Shown here: one piece after another, positions 25,772-33,364 of the stretch | Numbering within the stretch: the stretch's first letter is position 1 | How the letters are laid out: the number at the start of each line of letters is the position of its first letter | Source of the DNA: Pelagimonas varians | GTDB lineage: Bacteria; Pseudomonadota; Alphaproteobacteria; Rhodobacterales; Rhodobacteraceae | Assembly (NCBI RefSeq): GCF_003208435.1 | Contig: NZ_QKMF01000022.1 | Span: 1-64,000 of the forward strand | Length of the DNA: 64,000 nt | Reading direction: 5' to 3' | Program-made: the position numbers and the translations under genes | The notes under the pieces: model-generated | Told to the model about the DNA's origin: nothing | The model's input: the letters and a program-made list of their open reading frames with translations, nothing else | Databases searched by the model: none

Positions 25772-26989
25772 ATGCGCGACAACAGCTACTCTTCCACTCA
25801 CCCCCCACTCCCACCCACCACGGAAGATGACCGTGTGTCTTGGCTTCGTCTCTTGCGATCGCGCCGGGTTGGGGTTGCCACCTTTTGGCGTTTGCTCTCA
25901 GAACATGGATCAGCCCAAGAGGCTTTGAAAGCGTTGCCCGATGTGGCCCGCTCTGCCGGTGTGAACCGATACGAGGTTTGCCCAGAGGGGGTTGTTTTTG
26001 CGGAACTCAAGGCGGCGCGCTTGCGCGGTGCCCGTCTGATTTGCCAAGGCGACGCGGATTATCCGACAGATTTGGCAACTCTAGCCGATGCGCCGCCGAT
26101 GCTTTGGGTGCGAGGGGATGCATCCGCTATGGCGCGCCCGATGGTGGCTTTGGTAGGGGCTCGGAATGCATCGTCACTGGGGCTGCGCATGGCGCGGTCC
26201 TTGGCAGGTGGCTTGGGGCAGGCAGGGTATTGCGTTGTGTCAGGTCTGGCGCGCGGCATTGATACGGCCGCCCACCTGGAAGCGTTGGATCATTGCACTG
26301 TCGCCGTCATGGCGGGCGGCGTGGATGTTCTCTATCCTTCGGAAAACACACGCTTGGCAGAAGATATCATTGCCAAAGGCGGCGCGTTGATCAGTGAACA
26401 ACCGATGGGCATGCAGCCGATGGCGCGGCATTTCCCAATGCGCAACCGAATTGTTTCCGGTCTCAGCCGCGCAGTTGTTGTGGTCGAAGCCGCAGCAAAA
26501 TCCGGATCTTTGATAACGGCACGCTGCGCTTTGGATCAGGGACGCGAAGTGCTGGCAGTACCGGGCCACCCGATGGATGCGCGTGCCAGCGGATGCAATA
26601 TTTTGATCCGCGATGGGGCGCGTTTGGTTCGAAACACAGATGATATTCTAGAGGCTCTGCCGCCTGACATCCAAGCGCCGCAACTAGATTTACCGGGGTT
26701 TGAGGAGCCTGCTGTTCAAGAGGCTGCCAAGCCGCAAGGCATACTGCAAGGATTGCCACCGGGACCGGAACCAACCCGTACGCTGCGCGAAACCGCAGCT
26801 TTGCATCTACAAATACTGGACCGCTTGGGGCCCTCACCTTTGGCGGAAGATCAGTTGATCCGTGATTTGGGGCAGACGTCCGGTGCGGTGTCTCCGGTTC
26901 TCACGGATCTTGAGCTAGATGGCCGTGTCCAGCGCAAACCGGGGGGCTTTTTGTCTTTGGTCCCCGGGGCTGATGACACACGGCATTAG
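25772..26989 (+). CDS. dprA: DNA processing protein DprA (Smf)
   Basis: This 405-residue protein binds incoming single-stranded DNA and loads RecA during transformation or gene-transfer-agent uptake. A helical N-terminal region is followed by the Rossmann-like core with VALVGARNASSLGLRMARSL, SGLARGIDTAAHLEAL and AVMAGGVDVLYPSEN, and SGSLITARCALDQGREVLAV. A C-terminal winged-helix-like domain (LHLQILDRLGPSPLAEDQLI) completes the family layout. ATG 25772 follows GGGGACAAG. The stop is two bases from that of the convergent secreted protein. Confidence 0.95.
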   Translation: MRDNSYSSTHPPLPPTTEDDRVSWLRLLRSRRVGVATFWRLLSEHGSAQEALKALPDVARSAGVNRYEVCPEGVVFAELKAARLRGARLICQGDADYPTDLATLADAPPMLWVRGDASAMARPMVALVGARNASSLGLRMARSLAGGLGQAGYCVVSGLARGIDTAAHLEALDHCTVAVMAGGVDVLYPSENTRLAEDIIAKGGALISEQPMGMQPMARHFPMRNRIVSGLSRAVVVVEAAAKSGSLITARCALDQGREVLAVPGHPMDARASGCNILIRDGARLVRNTDDILEALPPDIQAPQLDLPGFEEPAVQEAAKPQGILQGLPPGPEPTRTLRETAALHLQILDRLGPSPLAEDQLIRDLGQTSGAVSPVLTDLELDGRVQRKPGGFLSLVPGADDTRH

Positions 26990-26991
26990 GA

Positions 26992-27435
26992 TCAGTTTGA
27001 GCAATATTCCAAAATCACGGGATGCCACTTTGTGCAGAACATCGGATCTGCCCACCACACATCTGTTGCCCCATAGGTTTGATGGGTCGCGACCCATGTC
27101 CGGCCGGATTTTTCAAATAGGGCTTGCATGTCTGCGCCACCCCAAAAATCACGATCTTCAAACTCTCGCATGCGGGGGTTTAGATCGTCAAACCCGATCG
27201 CCGAACCGCCGGGCCGCACAGGTGTTAGCATACCAAATGCCACATCGCCCTCAACGCGCAGCTCTTGAACAACAAAAACAACGGGTGCGCCAAATGCGAA
27301 TTCGGCGTGTGGGCGCAAGGCATCCATCAAATCGGCCCGCAGGGCGGTGCCGCGGGCTGGCTCTTCCCATGCTTGTGCTTGAAATGGCATCGCAATTGCC
27401 ATTGTTAGTGCCAAAGCCAAAGTCATATATCGCAT
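26992..27435 (-). CDS. Secreted protein of unknown function
   Basis: This 147-residue protein has a clear signal peptide (MRYMTLALALTMAIAMPFQA, cut after AQA). The mature part of about 125 residues is acidic and Trp/Phe rich, with two cysteines near the end (C134 and C145) that could pair in the periplasm. I do not recognise a family. The ATG at 27435 is firmly set by AGGAGG. The longer open frame upstream is not supported. It faces topA divergently and dprA convergently. Confidence 0.8.
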   Translation of the reverse strand: MRYMTLALALTMAIAMPFQAQAWEEPARGTALRADLMDALRPHAEFAFGAPVVFVVQELRVEGDVAFGMLTPVRPGGSAIGFDDLNPRMREFEDRDFWGGADMQALFEKSGRTWVATHQTYGATDVWWADPMFCTKWHPVILEYCSN

Positions 27436-27600
27436 CGGGATACCTCCTTGTTTGGCATCAACCAATAGACCCTCGTCTTGGTTATTTCCATGTGGTTTGG
27501 TTGCCCACATTGACAATTCCCCCTTGCACCGCGCATTGTGCGCGGCCATATGCGACCCGCAAGAAGGTCCGAGAATTATTACCAAGAGGTCCAGAGTAAG

Positions 27601-30309
27601 ATGCCTGTCGTTGTTGTAGAATCCCCGGCTAAAGCCAAGACAATCAACAAATATCTCGGCTCCGATTACACGGTTCTGGCCTCCTATGGGCACGTCCGGG
27701 ATCTGCCGCGAAAAGGAATGGCCGTCGACGCCGACGACGATTTTGCCATGACTTGGGAGATCCCGACCGATTCGCGTAAACATGTCGCAGCCATCGCAGA
27801 AGCGCTGAAAACCGACGATGAACTGATCCTCGCAACTGACCCGGATCGTGAAGGCGAGGCGATCAGCTGGCACCTGAAAGAGGCGCTGACCAAGCGTCGG
27901 TCGATCAAGAAATCGACCCATGTCAGCCGTGTCACTTTTAACGCCATTACCAAAGCCGCCGTAACCGAAGCTATGGCCAATCCGCGCGACATCGACACGC
28001 CGCTGGTCGAGGCCTATTTGGCCCGACGCGCGCTGGACCGGTTGGTAGGTTTTGGCCTGTCGCCCGTTCTTTGGCGTAAGCTGCCGGGTGCTAAGGCCGC
28101 AGGCCGCGTGCAATCGGTATCGTTGCGCCTGATCGTTGAACGCGAGATGGAAATCGAAGCCTTTAACCCGCGAGAGTATTGGACCGTAAGGGCGCAGCTT
28201 ACGACGCCGCGAGGCCAAAGCTACGAGGCCCGTCTGACCAGCCTGGCGGGCAAGAAACTCGATAAATTTGACCTTGAGAATGCCACGCAGTCTGAATTGG
28301 CGGTGCAGGCGATTGCCTCGCGGACGCTAAAGATCACCAGCGTTGAAGCCAAGCCTGCCAGCCGGAATCCATCGGCACCTTTCATGACCTCGACCTTGCA
28401 GCAAGAAGCGAGCCGTAAATTCGGAATGGGGGCCCGTCAAACCATGAACGCGGCCCAGCGTTTGTATGAAGCAGGGCACATCACGTACATGCGGACGGAT
28501 GGCATCGATATGGCCCCGGAAGCTGTGACGGCGGCCCGCGATGCGATTGCGGATCGCTATGGCGCGCAATACGTGCCGGACAGCCCGCGGGTTTACAAAA
28601 ACAAGGCCAAGAACGCCCAAGAAGCGCACGAATGTATCCGCCCGACGGATATGACCCGTGACGCAGTTGCCCTGAAACTGACGGATGACGACCAGCGCAA
28701 GCTTTATGATCTGGTTTGGAAGCGGACATTGGCCTGCCAGATGGCCAGCGCCAAATTGGAACGCACCACGGTTGAGATCGGGAGCGATGATGGGCAGGTT
28801 GGTCTGCGTGCAAGCGGCCAAGTTGTTCTGTTTGATGGCTTTTTGAAAATCTATGAAGAGGGCCGCGACGAGCCGGTCGAAGATGACGACAAGCGCCTGC
28901 CGCAAATTATGATGGGCGAGGCCGCCGGTTTCGGGGCCGGTGCCATGCAATCGGCCTATGACAAAGCGTCTGGTACCGGTGGTGCCTTGGTAGATGATGG
29001 CAAAATGCAAAGCTGTGACGCCGCAGTGCTGTCCAAAGACGCCGCTGTTTTGGCCTTGCAGAGCTTCACCCAACCGCCGCCCCGCTACACCGAAGCAACG
29101 CTTGTGAAACGCATGGAAGAATTGGGCATCGGACGACCCTCCACCTATGCGTCGATCCTGACCCGTCTCGAAGAGCATTCCTATGTTCGCAAGGAACAAA
29201 ACCGTCTGTTCCCCGAGGAGCGCGGCCGGATTGTGACGATCTTCTTGCTCAATTTCTTCAAGAGATACGTTGAATATGACTTCACCGCCGCCTTGGAAAG
29301 TGAGTTGGATCACGTTTCAGCTGGCGAAACAGAATATGTTGACGTCCTGACCAAGTTCTGGCGCGATTTCTCGGTTGCGATTGCGGAAACCACGGAACTG
29401 CGTGTGTCCGAAGTTCTGGATGTTTTGGACGATGCTCTGGCTCCTCAACTGTACCCACCGCGCGAAGACGGCAGTGATCCTCGGATTTGCCAGAAATGTG
29501 GCACGGGTCAATTGCATTTGAAGACGTCGCGCACTGGTGGTTTTGTCGGGTGCGGCAACTATCCTGAATGCACCTACACCCGTCCCATTGCGGGCGAAGG
29601 TGCAGAAGGCGAAGAGAAGCTGCTTGGCGAAGATGCAGGTGACGAGATCTGGCTGAAGGACGGGCGCTTTGGCCCCTATGTTCAGCGCGGGGATGTGACA
29701 CCCGAAAATAAAAAACCTAAGCGGACATCCTTGCCGCAAGCCCGTCATGGTGGATGGCCCAAGGATGAAACGACGCTGGAACAAGCGATACAATTGCTCA
29801 GTCTGCCGCGCAATGTTGGGGATCACCCCGAGGGTGGGCGCATCAGTGGTAATTTGGGGCGTTTCGGACCCTATATCATGCACAAACTGCCCGGGGATGA
29901 AAAACCGGTGTACGTCAACTTCAAACAATACAACGAGATGTTTGAGGTGGGGATGAACCATGCGGTCGAATTGCTTGCGCATAAACGCGCAAACCCGGGT
30001 CGCGGCCGCGGTGCGGCTGCCAAAGCGCTTCGCGAATTGGGCGATCACCCCGACGGCGGGGCAATGAGCATCATGGAAGGGCGCTACGGTCCGTATGTAA
30101 AGTGGGAAAAGGTCAATGCCACGATCCCGAAGGGTACGGAACCCAAGGATGTGACCGTCGAAATGGCGGTTGAGTTGATCACAGAAAAGACCAACAAAGC
30201 CCCAAAGAAAAAGGCTGCCCCAAAGAAGAAGCCGGCAGCTAAAAAGCCGGCGGCCAAGAAAACCACCGCTAAAAAACCTGCCGCCAAGAAGGCCGAAGGG
30301 GAGGAATGA
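27601..30309 (+). CDS. topA: DNA topoisomerase I
   Basis: This 902-residue type IA topoisomerase relaxes negative supercoils. The Toprim domain starts PVVVVESPAKAKTINKYLGS and has ATDPDREGEAISWHLKE. The catalytic tyrosine is Y296 in ITYMRTDG. One four-cysteine zinc finger follows (CQKCGTGQLHLKTSR and CGNYPEC), then several alphaproteobacterial C-terminal repeats containing GRFGPY. The tail of about 40 residues is almost only Lys, Ala and Pro, likely a DNA-binding arm. The start ATG at 27601 gives the standard N terminus. Confidence 0.97.
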   Translation: MPVVVVESPAKAKTINKYLGSDYTVLASYGHVRDLPRKGMAVDADDDFAMTWEIPTDSRKHVAAIAEALKTDDELILATDPDREGEAISWHLKEALTKRRSIKKSTHVSRVTFNAITKAAVTEAMANPRDIDTPLVEAYLARRALDRLVGFGLSPVLWRKLPGAKAAGRVQSVSLRLIVEREMEIEAFNPREYWTVRAQLTTPRGQSYEARLTSLAGKKLDKFDLENATQSELAVQAIASRTLKITSVEAKPASRNPSAPFMTSTLQQEASRKFGMGARQTMNAAQRLYEAGHITYMRTDGIDMAPEAVTAARDAIADRYGAQYVPDSPRVYKNKAKNAQEAHECIRPTDMTRDAVALKLTDDDQRKLYDLVWKRTLACQMASAKLERTTVEIGSDDGQVGLRASGQVVLFDGFLKIYEEGRDEPVEDDDKRLPQIMMGEAAGFGAGAMQSAYDKASGTGGALVDDGKMQSCDAAVLSKDAAVLALQSFTQPPPRYTEATLVKRMEELGIGRPSTYASILTRLEEHSYVRKEQNRLFPEERGRIVTIFLLNFFKRYVEYDFTAALESELDHVSAGETEYVDVLTKFWRDFSVAIAETTELRVSEVLDVLDDALAPQLYPPREDGSDPRICQKCGTGQLHLKTSRTGGFVGCGNYPECTYTRPIAGEGAEGEEKLLGEDAGDEIWLKDGRFGPYVQRGDVTPENKKPKRTSLPQARHGGWPKDETTLEQAIQLLSLPRNVGDHPEGGRISGNLGRFGPYIMHKLPGDEKPVYVNFKQYNEMFEVGMNHAVELLAHKRANPGRGRGAAAKALRELGDHPDGGAMSIMEGRYGPYVKWEKVNATIPKGTEPKDVTVEMAVELITEKTNKAPKKKAAPKKKPAAKKPAAKKTTAKKPAAKKAEGEE

Positions 30310-30313
30310 TTTC

Positions 30314-30340
30314 AATGCCCGGTTAACCGCCGGGCATTTT
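30314..30340 (+). terminator. Rho-independent terminator of topA
   Basis: The stem AATGCCCGG/CCGGGCATT (30314-30322 with 30330-30338) with a seven-base loop is followed by TTTT. It starts five bases past the topA stop codon. Confidence 0.88.
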
Positions 30341-30401
30341 GATTTCCCATTTCGACCTTGTTCAAGTGCCAAGGCATTGCGTTCTCTTTTGAAGAACCGG
30401 G

Positions 30402-30432
30402 CCGCTCCGGTGTCTACGGAGCGGATTTTTTT
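30402..30432 (+). terminator. Second strong terminator 90 bases after topA
   Basis: A perfect 8-bp stem CCGCTCCG/CGGAGCGG (30402-30409 with 30417-30424) is followed by ATTTTTTT. No gene ends between it and the topA terminator. It may be a back-up terminator or the end of a short non-coding RNA starting after 30340. Confidence 0.8.
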
Positions 30433-30824
30433 ATCAACTTGCGCGTGGATGATTCTTTGTCATGGCACCGTCTGGGTCTGATTTTCCGTTTTCCAGTTGG
30501 TCAGAACCCTCTGGACGCTGGGACGCTGATTTTCACCAAGAATTCCTGAGTTTTGGGTCTGGTCTGCCTTGAAATCTGGATCGGGTCACTGTCCTTAATA
30601 GACTAAATAGGTTGGTGAATTTCGCTTTATCTGGAGTAAATCAACCTTTGAGTGTTTTCTGATATTGAATACGCCCACTTAAATTAAGCGGGAATTTCGC
30701 CATATAGATGTACAATTTTGGGTTGAGCTGATCTCCGCCTTTGCTGCGTTGCGGCGAACTAGTTGACAGGTTAACTATCTGGCGTCACAACTCCTTGCAT
30801 CCACGTGTTCCAAGGGAGGACATC
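30433..30824. other. Intergenic region upstream of scoA
   Basis: I see no credible gene here. The stretch 30600-30720 is AT-rich. A TTGACA lies at 30763-30768, 57 bases before the scoA start, without an obvious -10 element. CTGCgttGCGG at 30743-30753 is one base from the CTGC-N3-GCAG pattern seen in front of phaP. Confidence 0.45.
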
Positions 30825-31529
30825 ATGAAAAAAGTATACGGCTCGGCCGCAGAAGCGCTCGACGGCGTGCTGCAGGACGGGATGCTGGTTGCGTCAGGCG
30901 GATTTGGTCTATGCGGCATCCCAGAATTGCTTCTTGAAGCGATCAAGCAAAGCGGTGTCAAAGATCTGACTTTTGCGTCTAACAATGCAGGTGTTGATGA
31001 TTTTGGCATCGGTATTTTGTTGCAGACCAAGCAGGTCAGCAAAATGATCTCGTCCTATGTGGGTGAAAATGCAGAGTTCATGCGCCAGTACCTGAGCGGA
31101 GAGTTGGAGCTTGAATTCAACCCTCAGGGCACTTTGGCGGAACGTATGCGCGCTGGCGGGGCCGGTATTCCCGGGTTCTACACCAAGACCGGTGTTGGTA
31201 CTGTCATTGCCGAGGGCAAGGACCACAAGGATTTCAACGGCGAAACCTACATTATGGAAGAAGGCATCGTTGCTGATCTGGCCATTGTGAAGGCATGGAA
31301 AGCTGATGAAACCGGCAATCTGGTGTTCCGTAAAACTGCGCGCAATTTCAACGCCCCGGCCGCGACTTGCGGTAAACTGTGCATCGTTGAAGTCGAAGAA
31401 ATCGTGCCGACAGGCTCGCTTGACCCCGACACTATCCACCTGCCAGGTATCTATGTGCATCGCATTATTCAGGGCGATCACGAAAAGCGGATTGAACAGC
31501 GTACTGTACGCAAGCGGGAGGACGTATAA
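30825..31529 (+). CDS. scoA: Succinyl-CoA:3-ketoacid CoA-transferase subunit A
   Basis: This 234-residue alpha subunit of SCOT moves CoA from succinyl-CoA to acetoacetate. It has [20 protein letters not shown] at the N terminus, [20 protein letters not shown] (CoA-binding glycines), and [20 protein letters not shown] later. GGGAGGACATC precedes the ATG at 30825. Its stop overlaps the scoB start by one base. Together with phaZ nearby it would return PHB-derived acetoacetate to acetyl-CoA. Confidence 0.95.
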   Translation: MKKVYGSAAEALDGVLQDGMLVASGGFGLCGIPELLLEAIKQSGVKDLTFASNNAGVDDFGIGILLQTKQVSKMISSYVGENAEFMRQYLSGELELEFNPQGTLAERMRAGGAGIPGFYTKTGVGTVIAEGKDHKDFNGETYIMEEGIVADLAIVKAWKADETGNLVFRKTARNFNAPAATCGKLCIVEVEEIVPTGSLDPDTIHLPGIYVHRIIQGDHEKRIEQRTVRKREDV

Positions 31530-32155
31530 TGGGTTGGGATCGTAACCAAATGGCGGCCCGCGCCGCACAAGAATTGCAAGATGGCTGGTATGTGAACCTT
31601 GGTATCGGCATCCCGACATTGGTCAGCAACTACATCCCCGAAGGGGTTGAAGTGACCTTGCAGTCTGAAAACGGCATGCTGGGAATGGGTCCGTTTCCCC
31701 TTGAGGGCGACGAAGACGCAGATCTGATCAACGCTGGTAAACAGACCATTACCGAACTGCCTCAGACAGCCTATTTCGACAGTGCGCAAAGCTTTGCGAT
31801 GATCCGTGGTGGCAAGATTGCTATGGCGATCCTTGGCGCGATGGAAGTTGCTGAAAACGGCGATCTTGCGAACTGGATGATCCCCGGCAAGCTGGTCAAA
31901 GGCATGGGCGGCGCGATGGATCTGGTTGCAGGTGTTGGCCGCGTCGTGGTCGTGATGGACCACACCAACAAACACGGTGTGTCCAAGGTTCTGAAGGAAT
32001 GTACGCTGCCCCTGACAGGTCAGAAAGTTGTTGACCGTATCATCACCAACTTGGGTGTGATGGATGTTGTCGAAGGCGGATTGAAGTTGGTGGAACTGGC
32101 CGATGGCGTCAGCGAAGAAGAGTTTCGTGCCGCGACCGAAGCCACACTGGTTTAA
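31529..32155 (+). CDS. scoB: Succinyl-CoA:3-ketoacid CoA-transferase subunit B
   Basis: This 208-residue beta subunit carries the catalytic glutamate E47 in [12 protein letters not shown], the SENG motif of the family. [16 protein letters not shown] and [20 protein letters not shown] are further signatures. It ends 22 bases before a strong terminator. With scoA it forms a two-gene operon. Confidence 0.96.
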   Translation: MGWDRNQMAARAAQELQDGWYVNLGIGIPTLVSNYIPEGVEVTLQSENGMLGMGPFPLEGDEDADLINAGKQTITELPQTAYFDSAQSFAMIRGGKIAMAILGAMEVAENGDLANWMIPGKLVKGMGGAMDLVAGVGRVVVVMDHTNKHGVSKVLKECTLPLTGQKVVDRIITNLGVMDVVEGGLKLVELADGVSEEEFRAATEATLV

Positions 32156-32177
32156 TCGACAGTTAGCGAAGAATACG

Positions 32178-32209
32178 AAGGCCGCAGCGGGATTGCTGCG
32201 GCCTTTTTT
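32178..32209 (+). terminator. Rho-independent terminator of scoAB
   Basis: An 11-bp perfect stem AAGGCCGCAGC/GCTGCGGCCTT (32178-32188 with 32195-32205) has a six-base loop and ends in a T run. Confidence 0.92.
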
Positions 32210-32232
32210 CTTTGTTTGGCGGAGCTGAACAG

Positions 32233-32595
32233 TCAGGGTAAATCTAACGACCCGCTGATCCGGCCGTCTTCCAGCATCACTTGGACGCCGGGCAAGGGAC
32301 CAAGACAAAGCGCACCACCGGGGCTTTCACTTGTGCCGTTTGGGCAGGTATTTCCGGTTTTGGGGCAGGCGCAGGCGGCTTCACGAACAGTGCATCCCGC
32401 GCGGCAGGCCTGAGCTGACACGATCAACGTCAATGGCCGCATCCCATCCAATTCAAAACCAGCCGCCGCAAGACGGGCTTCGACACTTGCAATGGTGGTT
32501 GGGTCCAGATTTTGCCATCTTAGATTGCGCTCTTGTGCCGAAGTGGGGAGCGCGGCTGATATGGAAAGGACTAGGGTTGCGACCAAGCGAAGCAT
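32233..32595 (-). CDS. Secreted cysteine-containing protein of unknown function
   Basis: This 120-residue protein has a signal peptide MLRLVATLVLSISAALPTSA cut before QERN. The mature domain of about 100 residues holds six cysteines clustered in the middle and end (ACRAGC, ACACPKTGNTC and LCLG), which suggests disulfide bonds. I do not recognise a family. The ATG at 32595 follows GGAGG. It converges on scoB. An 18-bp perfect palindrome lies 44 bases upstream of the start. Confidence 0.75.
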   Translation of the reverse strand: MLRLVATLVLSISAALPTSAQERNLRWQNLDPTTIASVEARLAAAGFELDGMRPLTLIVSAQACRAGCTVREAACACPKTGNTCPNGTSESPGGALCLGPLPGVQVMLEDGRISGSLDLP

Positions 32596-32638
32596 TATGT
32601 GCCTCCGGAATTTTTCTAATGCCTGCCAATTAGAGCAC

Positions 32639-32656
32639 TGTGCCGCCGGCGGCACA
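32639..32656. repeat. 18-bp perfect palindrome upstream of the secreted protein gene
   Basis: TGTGCCGCCGGCGGCACA is fully self-complementary over 18 bases. It stands 44 bases before the start at 32595, where an operator would lie, and between that gene and the phaP terminator. I cannot name the protein that binds it. Confidence 0.55.
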
Positions 32657-32696
32657 AAGTGGCATGATTGACGGTCAGACATTCCATACCGTTGTC

Positions 32697-32733
32697 GCAA
32701 AAAAAAGGCAGGCTCCGCTAAGGGAGCCTGCCT
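32697..32733 (-). terminator. Rho-independent terminator of phaP
   Basis: An 11-bp perfect stem AGGCAGGCTCC/GGAGCCTGCCT (32706-32716 with 32723-32733) is followed on the minus strand by a run of T (complement of the A run 32699-32706). It lies about 70 bases after the phaP stop. Confidence 0.9.
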
Positions 32734-32801
32734 CTAGGAAATTGCGCCAGATTGGGAGGAGGGGCGCAATTATCCTGATCAACCCCGAAGGGTTGGTATA
32801 C

Positions 32802-33242
32802 TTATGCAGTCGCTTTTTTCGCGGCTTTGGAAACGTCGTCAGTTGCTTTTTTAACTGCGGCAGTTGCATCTTCCTGCAGGTCTTTGCCAGCGGCCATCAG
32901 CAGCTCAACAGTGTCCATCTGAACTTTTTTCGCGATTTCAGCGAAGGCAGCCATGTTTTCGGCAGCAACTTCGGCCTGAGCGGATGCGAAATCGGTTGCG
33001 GCTTTTGCGTAGTCAGCTGGGTCTGCTTTTACGGCAGTCATTTCGGCCAGTTTGGCCAAAGTGTCTTTTGTCCAAGAAGCGGACAGCTCGGAAGACTTTT
33101 CAGCAGCTTGCAGCGCAACGCCGGCCAGCTTTTCGTTCATGGTCGCTTGCGATTTGAACGCGTCTTCCATGGCTTTTGTGTCTACGGGGAATGCACCCAA
33201 AGCGTCTTTGAGTACAGCGGTGAAATCTTGTGCTTGTGCCAT
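32802..33242 (-). CDS. phaP: Phasin (PHB granule-associated protein)
   Basis: This 146-residue, mostly helical, Ala-rich protein coats polyhydroxybutyrate granules and limits their size. It starts MAQAQDFTAVLKDALGAFPV and has heptad-like segments through the middle. It ends in a Lys/Ala-rich tail (AAVKKATDDVSKAAKKATA), as in alphaproteobacterial phasins. It lies 122 bases after phaC on the same strand; the gap holds two matches to the PhaR operator pattern. No phaR follows it. Confidence 0.9.
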   Translation of the reverse strand: MAQAQDFTAVLKDALGAFPVDTKAMEDAFKSQATMNEKLAGVALQAAEKSSELSASWTKDTLAKLAEMTAVKADPADYAKAATDFASAQAEVAAENMAAFAEIAKKVQMDTVELLMAAGKDLQEDATAAVKKATDDVSKAAKKATA

Positions 33243-33310
33243 TTTACAAATCCTTGTCTCCGCTGCTCCCGGGCCCACCCCGTTCGCTGCGTCTGAAAAC
33301 AATATGCATG

Positions 33311-33349
33311 CTGCGGTGCAGCATTTCAAGTGAAATTTCTGCACCGCAG
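33311..33349. promoter_or_regulatory. Two PhaR-type operators upstream of phaP
   Basis: CTGCggtGCAG (33311-33321) and CTGCaccGCAG (33339-33349) both fit CTGC-N3-GCAG, the TGC-rich pattern described for the repressor PhaR of Paracoccus denitrificans in its phaC-phaP gap. The two sites are inverted copies of each other, so the region could also fold as a long RNA hairpin after phaC. No U run follows, which favours the operator reading. Confidence 0.65.
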
Positions 33350-33364
33350 CGAATAATTTGTAAG

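Noticed and set aside
28327-30372. Two long minus-strand open frames across topA
   Set aside because: They mirror topA codon positions and show no domains; topA is certain here.
30358-30549. Short plus-strand frame of 63 codons after topA
   Set aside because: It starts with TTG, runs through a strong terminator and has no ribosome site.
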